This document shows positions 17,957-27,595 of a stretch of DNA of 64,000 bases, in pieces; positions within the stretch are counted from its first letter, which is position 1, and each line of letters opens with the position of its first letter. The stretch covers positions 310,001 through 374,000 of the forward strand of contig NZ_ATTM01000004.1 of the NCBI RefSeq assembly GCF_000419685.1, in the 5' to 3' direction. The notes below the pieces were generated by a model. The model saw nothing but the letters and a program-made list of their open reading frames with translations. It was not told where the DNA came from and ran no database searches. A program made the translations under genes and the position numbers. Source of the stretch: Flavobacterium antarcticum DSM 19726 (GTDB lineage: Bacteria; Bacteroidota; Bacteroidia; Flavobacteriales; Flavobacteriaceae).

Positions 17957-19489
17957 ATGAAGCAAGTACTACACTTATTTGATTTTTCGCAAAAAGTAAA
18001 TTATAAAAACGAAATTCTAGCCGGTTTAACCGTAGCAATGACGATGATTCCCGAATCGTTGTCGTTTGCTATTTTAGCAGGATTTCCGCCACTAGTTGGT
18101 TTATATGCTGCATTTATCGCCGGCTTAATCACCGCTGTTTTTGGAGGTCGTCCGGGAATGGTATCAGGAGGAGCTGGTGCAACTGTAGTTGTGGTAATTG
18201 CTTTAATGCGATCAAACGGAATTGAATATGTCTTTGCAGCAGTAGCTTTAGCTGGAGTTTTCCAGATTCTCGTCGGGCTTTTCAAACTAGGAAAATTCAT
18301 CCGACTCGTTCCACAACCTGTGATGTACGGTTTTGTAAACGGTTTAGCAGTCATCATTTTTATGTCGCAACTCGAACAATTTAAAGCCGTAGTCAATGGT
18401 GAATCAACTTGGCTTCAAGGAGATAGTTTGTATATCATGTTGGGATTAGTTGCGCTAACAATAGCAATAGTAGTTTTATTTCCAAAAATCACTAAAGCTG
18501 TTCCCGCTTCTTTAGTTGCTATTATCGTCGTTTTTGCTTTGGTTCTTGTTTTAGGAATTGATACAAAAACCGTTCAAGATATCGCATCAATTGAAGGTGG
18601 CTTCCCTCCTTTTCACATTCCAAATATTCCGTGGACTTTTGAAACTCTAAAAATCATCGCACCATTCTCCTTAATTTTCGCAGCAGTTGGTTTAACCGAA
18701 GGTCTTTTAACCTTAAATTTAGTCGACGAAATGACCGGAACTCGCGGAAAAAGCAATCGAGAATGTCTAGCTCAAGGAGGTTCAAATATCTTAAACGGAT
18801 TCTTCTACGGAATGGGCGGTTGTCCCATGATTGCACAAACTTTAGTAAACCTATCGGCGGGTTCAAGAGCCCGACTTTCAGGTATTATTGCTGCAATTAC
18901 CATTCTAATAATCATACTTTTTGGCGCACCAATAATTGGCCAACTTCCAATGGCGGCGTTAGTTGGTGTAATGATTATGGTCGCAATTGGCACTTTCGAA
19001 TGGGCAAGTTTTAAAATTATTACAAAGATGCCAAAACACGATATTTTTATCGGAATTTTGGTTGCTGCAATAACTATTTATTTACATAATTTAGCGTTAG
19101 CTGTATTAATTGGAGTCATAATTTCCGCTTTAGTTTTTGCTTGGGAAAGTGCTAAACGTATTCGAGCGAGAACAAATATTGACGAACATGGCGTGAAGCA
19201 TTATGAAATTTATGGCCCACTATTCTTTGGTTCAACCATGAACTTTATAGATAAATTTGACTTAAAAAATGATCCGTCTGTAGTAATTATCGATTTCAAG
19301 GAAAGCCGTGTGAATGATATGTCGGCTATTGACGCGTTGAATAGTTTGACAAAAAAATATAATGACGCCGGAAAAACCGTTCATCTCAAGCATTTAAGTA
19401 CCGATTGTATTCAGTTACTTAAAAATGCCGGAGCGGTCATCGACGTCAATATTTTGGAAGACCCAACTTATAAAGTGATGTCTAAATAA
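17957..19489 (+). CDS. SulP-family inorganic anion transporter with STAS domain
   Basis: This 510-residue inner-membrane transporter carries sulfate, bicarbonate or another anion. It begins with a short cytosolic helix, then GLTVAMTMIPESLSFAILAG (TM1, SulP signature) and PGMVSGGAGATVVVV, with multiple TM segments to about residue 390. A C-terminal STAS domain (about residues 405-505) contains VVIIDFKESRVNDMSAIDAL. The start ATG is preceded by a hairpin leader. Substrate not determined; no carbonic anhydrase gene or cys genes are adjacent. Confidence 0.9.
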   Translation: MKQVLHLFDFSQKVNYKNEILAGLTVAMTMIPESLSFAILAGFPPLVGLYAAFIAGLITAVFGGRPGMVSGGAGATVVVVIALMRSNGIEYVFAAVALAGVFQILVGLFKLGKFIRLVPQPVMYGFVNGLAVIIFMSQLEQFKAVVNGESTWLQGDSLYIMLGLVALTIAIVVLFPKITKAVPASLVAIIVVFALVLVLGIDTKTVQDIASIEGGFPPFHIPNIPWTFETLKIIAPFSLIFAAVGLTEGLLTLNLVDEMTGTRGKSNRECLAQGGSNILNGFFYGMGGCPMIAQTLVNLSAGSRARLSGIIAAITILIIILFGAPIIGQLPMAALVGVMIMVAIGTFEWASFKIITKMPKHDIFIGILVAAITIYLHNLALAVLIGVIISALVFAWESAKRIRARTNIDEHGVKHYEIYGPLFFGSTMNFIDKFDLKNDPSVVIIDFKESRVNDMSAIDALNSLTKKYNDAGKTVHLKHLSTDCIQLLKNAGAVIDVNILEDPTYKVMSK

Positions 19490-19557
19490 TAAAAAAATCG
19501 TGAAATCTGAATAGACTTCCTAATTCGTACCAATTGTAAAATTCGTGGCTAACATTT

Positions 19558-19890
19558 TTAACCTGCCATTTGTCTGCATAATTCAGCACATTTTTTACAA
19601 GCTTCAGCACATTCTTGACAATGTTTCATGTCGTGTTGGCTACATTCTTGGTAACATCTCTCGCACATTTCTGCACATAATTTACAGAAATCTTTTGCTT
19701 TGTCACTTCCTAAACTCATTAATTGAGCAGCAGCATAACAAACAGCGGCACATTCCATATCAAATTGAATGCATTTCGCCATCATTTTAATATCGTCTTC
19801 TGTCAAACATTCTGAAGCACAATGATTGCAAAGTGCAGCACATTTTAAACAAGCTTCGATGCAGGATTGGTAATCGTGGTAATTTTTCAT
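19558..19890 (-). CDS. Csp-type four-helix-bundle copper storage protein
   Basis: This 110-residue cytosolic protein contains 19 cysteines, mostly in CxxC and CxxxC spacing along four helices, for example CIEACLKCAALCNHC and CQECAEACKKCAELC. That is the pattern of copper storage proteins in which thiols line the bundle core. No signal peptide is present, so it is Csp3-like (cytosolic) rather than exported Csp1. It is a single gene, convergent with sulP. A TAAATTTG -7 element lies on its strand at 19913-19920. Confidence 0.88.
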   Translation of the reverse strand: MKNYHDYQSCIEACLKCAALCNHCASECLTEDDIKMMAKCIQFDMECAAVCYAAAQLMSLGSDKAKDFCKLCAEMCERCYQECSQHDMKHCQECAEACKKCAELCRQMAG

Positions 19891-20091
19891 GGTTATAATT
19901 TTTTAGTTCTCTCAAATTTAAAAATTTGGTATGAAAAATTCGTTACACAATTTAAATCGAGATTTATAAACATTAAAACTTCAAAGAATTCAACTACAAC
20001 GTTGTAATGTGTTTTTTTGTTAGTAACAATCATTTTGAAATTGGTCTTCGGTGGCGATAATTCTTAAATTTACGGACTTAAGTATTTTTAA

Positions 20092-22203
<2,112 letters not shown>

Positions 22204-22270
22204 TATCTTCTCCCGAAACTTTTCCGTATGACAGGAAATTTGGAATAGTAAAATACTAATTGAGGAAATA

Positions 22271-22308
22271 AAAAAGGCTAACAGTTTAAAAATTGTCAGC
22301 CTTTTTTT
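22271..22308 (+). terminator. Terminator after the GH97 gene
   Basis: AAAAAGGCTAACA pairs with TGTCAGCCTTTTT (one mismatch), followed by T residues; it lies 67 nt after the stop. Confidence 0.82.
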
Positions 22309-22379
22309 ATGGAAATCTATTTCTGTAGATGATTTTAAAAAATCACTAGCGTTTAAAAGAAGCCTAAAGATTTTAGACT

Positions 22380-22449
22380 AGCCCAGATTGCAGTGAAAAT
22401 CCTTTTTATTCCGGGGTTCGGAATAAAAAGATTGTAACGGAAAGCTGGA
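22380..22449 (+). repeat. REP-like palindromic element, copy A
   Basis: It starts AGCCCAGATTGCAGTG and ends GATTGTAACGGAAAGCTGG, around a perfect 11-bp hairpin (TTTTTATTCCG with CGGAATAAAAA, loop GGGTT at 22414-22418). The outer parts match the element at 39297-39372 (other strand) and partly that at 39684-39736; the inner hairpin differs in each. Confidence 0.7.
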
Positions 22450-22492
22450 AAATGGATTGAACAAATGTCCAAGCCAGTCGCTCCAAGCAAAA

Positions 22493-22801
22493 TTAAACCG
22501 TCTTCTCGCCTTCCCAATTCATGAAACCGCCCATTAAATTGTATGCGTTTTCAATGCCTAATTCGTTCATCATGCTGCATGCTTGTGAACTTCTGCCACC
22601 TGCTTTGCAGTACACATAAAAATTTTTGGATGCATCCAATTCCTGAACGGCATAAACGAATCCTTGTCCTTTAAAAATATCAATATTTATGGCGTTTGGA
22701 ATCATTCCTTCGCTGCATTCTTCCGGCGTTCGTACATCTAAAATAATTGCATTCGTGTCTTCAGCTAGTTTACTTGCCCATTCTTGTTGCGTCAAATCCA
22801 T
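22493..22801 (-). CDS. Single-domain rhodanese-like protein
   Basis: This 102-residue protein has IILDVRTPEECSEGMIPNAINID and the active-site loop YCKAGGRS with the persulfide-carrying Cys (about residue 65). It is a cytosolic sulfurtransferase candidate. It stands alone on the minus strand, divergent from the MarR gene, and is separated from GH97 by a palindromic element. A promoter match lies just upstream (22816-22847). Confidence 0.88.
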   Translation of the reverse strand: MDLTQQEWASKLAEDTNAIILDVRTPEECSEGMIPNAINIDIFKGQGFVYAVQELDASKNFYVYCKAGGRSSQACSMMNELGIENAYNLMGGFMNWEGEKTV

Positions 22802-22815
22802 AATTTGTTTTTTTT

Positions 22816-22847
22816 CAAAAATACAAAATACATTTAAAGTGTAACAA
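22816..22847 (-). promoter_or_regulatory. Bacteroidota-type promoter for the rhodanese gene
   Basis: On the minus strand a TTG (22845-22847) and TATTTTTG (22816-22823) are 21 nt apart, matching TTG-N17-23-TAnnTTTG. The start codon is only 15 nt further on, so the mRNA leader would be very short. Confidence 0.45.
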
Positions 22848-22897
22848 CAGATTTTTGCAAAGTTCCGTTAAAAAGATTAACAAAAAATTATTAAACG

Positions 22898-22942
22898 TTT
22901 GTATGTACAAATAAATTCGGAAAGTATATTTGTACCTACAAA
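22898..22942 (+). promoter_or_regulatory. MarR-operon promoter with two identical-arm operators
   Basis: TTTGTA-N2-TACAAA occurs at 22898-22911 and again at 22929-22942, 31 bp apart (about three helical turns). The first copy contains the -33 TTTG (22898-22901). The second overlaps the -7 element TATATTTG (22925-22932). Binding of a dimeric repressor to both sites would block RNA polymerase, and the MarR protein encoded next is the obvious candidate. Confidence 0.7.
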
Positions 22943-22958
22943 TTTTGCATTAGCAAAT

Positions 22959-23417
22959 ATGAAAATAGAAGAAATTATAAAATCGAATACCGAGGTCTCT
23001 TTAGCCAAGAAAACTTTGCTGAACCTGATGTATACGCAAAATTGCACGGCAGAACGGTTCAACGAAGTTTTAAAAGCATACGATTTATCAGCGGAACAAT
23101 TCAACGTTTTGCGCATTTTGAGAGGTCAAAAGGGAAATCCGGCAAACATGTCCGTAATCCAAGAGCGAATGATTGCTAAAACGAGTAATACCACTCGATT
23201 AGTGGATAAATTGTTATTGAAAGAATTGTGCACTAGAAAAGTCTGCACGGTAAACAGAAGAAAAATTGAAGTTTTTATTACCGCTAAAGGACTTGAACTA
23301 TTAGCACAAATCGACCCTAAAATAGATGATTTTGAATCGAAATGGGTCGAAAATTTAACCACAGAAGAATTACAAACATTAAATAATTTACTAGAAAAAT
23401 TAAGAACATCATACTAA
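22959..23417 (+). CDS. MarR-family transcriptional regulator
   Basis: This 152-residue regulator has LRGQKGNPANMSVIQERMIAK as winged-helix core, NTTRLVDKLLLKELCTR as recognition helix and KIEVFITAKGLELL as wing. An upstream in-frame ATG at 22899 was rejected because it lies inside the operator and promoter. It contains Cys residues in LCTRKVCT that could be redox-active. The stop overlaps the nitroreductase start (TAATG), so it is the first gene of an autoregulated operon. Confidence 0.88.
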   Translation: MKIEEIIKSNTEVSLAKKTLLNLMYTQNCTAERFNEVLKAYDLSAEQFNVLRILRGQKGNPANMSVIQERMIAKTSNTTRLVDKLLLKELCTRKVCTVNRRKIEVFITAKGLELLAQIDPKIDDFESKWVENLTTEELQTLNNLLEKLRTSY

Positions 23418-24052
23418 TGGAACATACAATTATTGAAAACCTGAATTGGCGTTATGCCACGAAAAAATTTGACGCTTCAAAAAAAATCGCAAAGAAAGAT
23501 TTGGAAATTTTAAAAGAAGCGGTTCGATTAAGTGCTTCTTCTTATGGTTTGCAACCTTACCAAATAATTATGGTTGATAATGAAGATTTACGCGAACAAA
23601 TTAAAACTGCAGCTTGGAACCAAACGCAAATTACAGAAGCTTCTGATGTTTTAATTTTTGCAAATATTACAGATGTTGGAGCTAAGGAAATTAGTAATTA
23701 CATCGAAAACATGGCTGCAATCCGTGAAATCCCTACAACGAATTTGGCAGGATTCGAGAATATGATGAATAAAGTTATGACTGCTTTTAGTCCCGAAGAG
23801 AAAGAAGTTTGGTCTGCAAAACAAACCTACATCGCATTGGGAACTTTACTTTCTGCAGCAGCCGATTTAAAGATTGATGCTACTCCAATGGAAGGATTTG
23901 ACAGAAACACTGTAAACAATATCTTACAACTTACAGAAAAAGGACTGTCTGCTACGTTAATCGTAACATTAGGCTACAGGCACGACGCTGACACGACCCA
24001 ATATTTAAGAAAAGTAAGAAAACCGAACGAAGAATTATTTATTACACTTTAA
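23417..24052 (+). CDS. Nitroreductase-family NAD(P)H-dependent oxidoreductase
   Basis: This 211-residue flavoprotein has the NfsB-like start NLNWRYATKKFDASKKI (FMN-binding Arg/Lys), then RLSASSYGLQPYQIIMVDN. ATPMEGFDRNTVNNIL and LSATLIVTLGYRHDAD form the C-terminal FMN/dimer region. It reduces nitro or quinone compounds. It is translationally coupled to MarR (TAATG) and followed 19 nt later by a YceI gene. Confidence 0.9.
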   Translation: MEHTIIENLNWRYATKKFDASKKIAKKDLEILKEAVRLSASSYGLQPYQIIMVDNEDLREQIKTAAWNQTQITEASDVLIFANITDVGAKEISNYIENMAAIREIPTTNLAGFENMMNKVMTAFSPEEKEVWSAKQTYIALGTLLSAAADLKIDATPMEGFDRNTVNNILQLTEKGLSATLIVTLGYRHDADTTQYLRKVRKPNEELFITL

Positions 24053-24071
24053 TTTTATAACCAATTTACAA

Positions 24072-24641
24072 ATGAAAAATTTGAAAACTATTGCGCTTGC
24101 ATTTTTAGCTTTTACGGCTACAACATTAGCTTCGGCTCAAACTAAAAAAATTGACGCTTCAAAAAGCAACATTACTTGGGTTGGTAAAAAAGTAACTGGT
24201 TCGCACGAAGGAATCATAAAATTTAAAGAAGGAGCATTAGCTTTTAAAGGTGATAAACTTACCGCTGGAAACTTTGTAGTAAACATGACTTCTATCAACG
24301 TTACAGATTTAAAAGCAGGTGGAGGTAAAGAAAAATTAGAAGGACACTTGAAAGCAGATGATTTTTTTGGAACTGAAAAATATCCATTAGGAACATTGGT
24401 TTTTACTAAAATTGCTGCGAAGCAAAATGGATTATACACAATTACGGCTGATTTGACTTTAAAAGGAATTACACATCCTGTAACTTTTGACATGATTGTT
24501 AAAGATGCAAAAGCGAACGCAGCATTAATTGTAGACCGAACTAAATATGATATTAAATATAAATCAGGAAGTTTCTTCGACGGATTAGGAGATGCAACTA
24601 TTTACGATAATTTCGATTTAGCTGTTGAATTATCATTCTAA
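24072..24641 (+). CDS. YceI-family exported lipid-binding protein
   Basis: The 189-residue precursor has a Sec signal peptide (MKNLKTIALAFLAFTATTLA, cleavage after ASA) and the YceI lipocalin-like barrel: SNITWVGKKVTGSHEGIIKF, HLKADDFFGTEKYPLGT and DLTLKGITHPVTFDMIV. The family binds isoprenoid or quinone-like lipids in the periplasm. It is the third gene of the MarR operon and ends in a perfect terminator. Confidence 0.92.
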   Translation: MKNLKTIALAFLAFTATTLASAQTKKIDASKSNITWVGKKVTGSHEGIIKFKEGALAFKGDKLTAGNFVVNMTSINVTDLKAGGGKEKLEGHLKADDFFGTEKYPLGTLVFTKIAAKQNGLYTITADLTLKGITHPVTFDMIVKDAKANAALIVDRTKYDIKYKSGSFFDGLGDATIYDNFDLAVELSF

Positions 24642-24668
24642 TTTGAAGCTATAAAACATAAAAGTTCC

Positions 24669-24701
24669 ACTCCTAATTTCGCAAGAATTAGGAGTTTTTT
24701 T
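24669..24701 (+). terminator. Terminator of the MarR-nitroreductase-YceI operon
   Basis: ACTCCTAATT pairs perfectly with AATTAGGAGT around TCGCAAG, followed by seven T residues (the first is the last stem base). Confidence 0.9.
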
Positions 24702-24751
24702 ATGCCTTAAAAAAGGCTGTTTTCGCACTCTAATTTTACCCTTTTTCTGCT

Positions 24752-25316
24752 TTGAAAAAAATTGTGATGATCGACAATTATGGTAGTTTTACTTTTAATT
24801 TAGTTCACTATTTTGAAGCGCCAAATTGGAAATAACTTATTTGAGAAATGAAAAGTTTTAACTAGATAAATTAGAAGAGTTTAATAAAATTGTACTTTGT
24901 CCCGGACCTGGATTACCATCCGAAGATGGACTTTTGAAACAGGTAATCGAGACCTATGTTGCGTCAAAAAGTACTTTGAAAATCTGTCTCGGTCAACTAA
25001 CAATTGCACAAGTTTTTTGAGGTAAATTACGGCAGTTGAAAATTGTAAAACAGGGCGTGGCAACAACTATAAAAACAATGTTTTGAGTTGGATTTTATTC
25101 CGAGATTTATCTGAAAATTTAGAATTTATACACTACCATTCTTGGATTATTGATACAGATGTACCTTGTATTTTACAGTCAACTTTTACCGACGAGGAGG
25201 GAGAAATCATGTCACTTCAACACCGGACTCTTGATGTAAAAGGAGTGCAATTTCATCCTGAAAGCATCTTAATAACTCATGTGAAAGTAATGCTTAAAAA
25301 TTTGATAACCCATTAA
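24752..25316 (+). pseudogene. Decayed TrpG/PabA-like glutamine amidotransferase
   Basis: Reading across frames gives the class I amidotransferase of anthranilate/aminodeoxychorismate synthase. MIDNYGSFTFNLVHYFE starts at 24767 and stops at TAA 24833. After a frame change, KIVLCPGPGLPSEDG and KICLGQLTIAQVF (catalytic Cys codon at 24985) run to TGA 25018. After another change, IHYHSWIIDTD ... VKGVQFHPESIL runs to 25316 with the triad His and Glu. At least two frameshifts and two stops make it non-functional; the oxyanion GHQ is GQL. No trp or pab neighbour is present. Confidence 0.85.
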
Positions 25317-25445
25317 ATTTAAGGCAATTTGTTCGATTACAATTGGAAATTATCTATATTAGCTTTTCTATAAGACAAACTATAAAATATTATAATTTAC
25401 TTTACATAAAACACTACAACTTCCTGAATATTAATACTAAAAACT

Positions 25446-25478
25446 ACCACTATCGAATTTATCTATAGTGGTTTTTTT
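25446..25478 (+). terminator. Terminator downstream of the trpG-like pseudogene
   Basis: ACCACTAT (25446-25453) pairs with ATAGTGGT (25465-25472), followed by seven T residues. It is intact although the gene upstream is dead. Confidence 0.75.
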
Positions 25479-25570
25479 GTATTTAAAAGTAATTTTAATC
25501 AACTATTCAAGGTGGAAATACTCCAGAAAAAGAGTTAATTTTACTTTGTTAAAATTAAGTTAAAAACAAA

Positions 25571-25608
25571 TTAAACAAACGTTTAACTTAAACAAACGTT
25601 TAATTTTG
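25571..25608 (+). promoter_or_regulatory. Tandem TetR operators overlapping the -7 element of the efflux operon
   Basis: TTAAACAAACGTTTAA is present twice, at 25571-25586 and 25588-25603, 17 bp apart. Each has TTAAAC/GTTTAA inverted arms around AAAC. The second copy overlaps TAATTTTG (25601-25608), a Bacteroidota -7 match. It lies 24 nt before the TetR gene, so repression of the whole operon by its own first product is likely. Confidence 0.7.
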
Positions 25609-25631
25609 CCCTCTGTTTTAAAACGAAAAAT

Positions 25632-26258
25632 ATGGAGCCTAATTTTAACGAAAAACAAATCTGCATTTTGCAAGTAGCTGAAAAGCTTTTTGCAGAAAAA
25701 GGTTTTGACGGAACTTCAATTAGAGACATTTCAAAAGCAGCAAAAATCAACATAGCAATGGTGTCTTATTACTTCGGTTCGAAGGACAAAATGTTGGAAG
25801 CTCTAGTCCTATTTCGCACCGATGATTTAGCAATTCAAATTGAAAATTTACTCAAAGAATCACTTTCGCCTTTAGAAAAAATGGGACGGTTAATTGACTT
25901 TTATATTACTCGAATTAATCAAAATAAAGACATTTATAAAATCATGCATTTCGAATTATCTTCAAAAAAAAGAGTGCTGAATTTTGAGTCATTTACCCAA
26001 GTTAAAAAAAGAAATGTAGCTTCTTTACGACAAATTATTACGGAAGGACAAGACCTTGGAATTTTCAATTTAGACGTAAATATTGATCTAATTGCACCTA
26101 CAATTTTGGGTACTTTTTTTCACTTCCAAATGAACCGTCCGTACTACGAAAATATCTTTGATTTACACTCCGACGAAGTCTTTGAAAACTACGTCAAAAC
26201 TGATTTAACAAAACACATTAAACGAACCATTAACGCACTATTACTTTATGAAAAGTAA
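25632..26258 (+). CDS. TetR/AcrR-family repressor of the efflux operon
   Basis: This 208-residue repressor has the TetR HTH GFDGTSIRDISKAAKINIAMVSYYFGSKDKML (about residues 24-55, shown in parts: TSIRDISKAAKIN and VSYYFGSKDKML) and an all-helical ligand domain. It is the first gene of the tolC-emrA-emrB operon and overlaps the TolC gene by 11 nt. Two identical operators precede it. Confidence 0.92.
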   Translation: MEPNFNEKQICILQVAEKLFAEKGFDGTSIRDISKAAKINIAMVSYYFGSKDKMLEALVLFRTDDLAIQIENLLKESLSPLEKMGRLIDFYITRINQNKDIYKIMHFELSSKKRVLNFESFTQVKKRNVASLRQIITEGQDLGIFNLDVNIDLIAPTILGTFFHFQMNRPYYENIFDLHSDEVFENYVKTDLTKHIKRTINALLLYEK

Positions 26259-27591
26259 ATCCATCTTGCTTTTTGCATTTTCCGTTTTAGGAATATTTTC
26301 GGCAAAAGCACAAGACAAAACAGTTCTATCCTTAAACGAAGCAGTCAAGATTGCACTTTCAAAAAGTGACGAATCTAAATTAGCCGACAGTAAAGTGAAC
26401 ACAAAATCGTTCGAGTTACAATCGACGAAAATGAATCAGTATCCCGATTTGAAAATTTCAGGACAGTACTTGCGATTGACAAATGCCGATATTAATTTGA
26501 AATCAACTCAAGAAGCTTCTACCACTCCTAGTGACGCTCCGTCGAATACTTCACCAAAAGTAAATCAGTTGATTTTAGGTCAAGCAAATCTTGGAATTCC
26601 TCTATTTTCTGGTTTTAAAATTAAAAATAGTATTCTACTTTCTGAAAACACGTATAAAGCAGAGATTGCAAATGCAGCTTATACAAAGGAGAATTTGACG
26701 CTTCGCGTAATTGAGTATTATGCAAGTTTGTATAAAGCACAAAAATCGGTTGAGTTATTAGATGAGAATTTAGTATGCAGCAATCAGCAAGTGAAAGATT
26801 TTACGGCAATGGAGGAAAATGGATTGTTGGCGCGAAATGATTTATTGAAAGCGCAATTGCAAAGTTCACAAATCGAATTGTCATTGGCGGAAGCCAAAAA
26901 GAACGTGAAATTGCTGAACTACAATTTAATTACACTTTTGAAATTAGACCCAAATACACAAATTACCGTTAGCCCTGAAAATGTAGATGCCAATTTATTT
27001 AATTTTCAAACGGCGACTGAAAGTGAAGCGATTTTGAATCGGAAGGATTTAGAAGCGTTGCATTTTCAACAAAAAGCAATTGAAGCTGGAATTAAAGTCG
27101 CAAAAAGCGATTATTATCCATCTGTGAATCTAGTTGCAGGTTATACGACTTTAGATTTACAAAATGTGGTTCGTGTTGAAAATGCGATGAATTTTGGAGT
27201 AGGATTATCTTATAATTTAAGTAGTATTTTCAAAAATGGCAAACAAGTAAATGCAGCGAAAAGCAAGTTTGAGGAAAGTAAATTTCAAGAAGCCGCTTTG
27301 ACAGACCAGATTAAAAGTCAGGTTGTGGAAGCACAAGAAAACTACGATTTAGCCATTAAACAAGACCAACTTTACAAACAATCTGTGTTGCAAACTACTG
27401 AAAACTACCGAATTGTAAAAGACAAATATGATAATGGATTAGTAGACACTAAAGATTTATTAGACGCAAATGTGCAAGATTTGGCTGCTAAAATCAATCA
27501 AGCTTACGCAAAAGCAAATGTAGTTTTGAAATACTACGAATTATTGAACGCAAACGGACAACTTACTCAATCTTTCAACAGCAATAATTAA
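26248..27591 (+). CDS. TolC-family outer-membrane efflux channel
   Basis: The 447-residue precursor has a signal peptide (MKSKSILLFAFSVLGIFSAKA). Two OEP repeats follow, each with a long helical hairpin: LNEAVKIALSKSDESKLADSK starts the first, and LNRKDLEALHFQQKAIEAGI with YPSVNLVAGYTTLD the second. It forms the trimeric outer-membrane duct for the EmrAB-type pump encoded next. It starts within the end of the TetR gene and ends 4 nt before the HlyD gene. Confidence 0.92.
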   Translation: MKSKSILLFAFSVLGIFSAKAQDKTVLSLNEAVKIALSKSDESKLADSKVNTKSFELQSTKMNQYPDLKISGQYLRLTNADINLKSTQEASTTPSDAPSNTSPKVNQLILGQANLGIPLFSGFKIKNSILLSENTYKAEIANAAYTKENLTLRVIEYYASLYKAQKSVELLDENLVCSNQQVKDFTAMEENGLLARNDLLKAQLQSSQIELSLAEAKKNVKLLNYNLITLLKLDPNTQITVSPENVDANLFNFQTATESEAILNRKDLEALHFQQKAIEAGIKVAKSDYYPSVNLVAGYTTLDLQNVVRVENAMNFGVGLSYNLSSIFKNGKQVNAAKSKFEESKFQEAALTDQIKSQVVEAQENYDLAIKQDQLYKQSVLQTTENYRIVKDKYDNGLVDTKDLLDANVQDLAAKINQAYAKANVVLKYYELLNANGQLTQSFNSNN

Positions 27592-27595
27592 AACG

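Larger units (their letters stand above)
25317..25631. other. Gene-free stretch between the pseudogene and the TetR operon
   Basis: It holds a terminator-like hairpin (25446-25478) and, at its right end, the duplicated TetR operator and promoter (25571-25608). Nothing else is recognised in it. Confidence 0.6.

Noticed and set aside
19545-19790. Plus-strand ORF of 81 codons
   Set aside because: It is the antisense of the Cys-rich copper protein gene; its composition reflects the repeated CxxC codons.
22899-22958. Longer MarR protein from ATG 22899
   Set aside because: It would place codons over the -33, -7 and both operators; ATG 22959 gives the normal family length.
24752-25316. Programmed frameshifting in the trpG-like reading frame
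   Set aside because: Several independent stops and at least two frame changes without slippery sites; simple decay explains it better.
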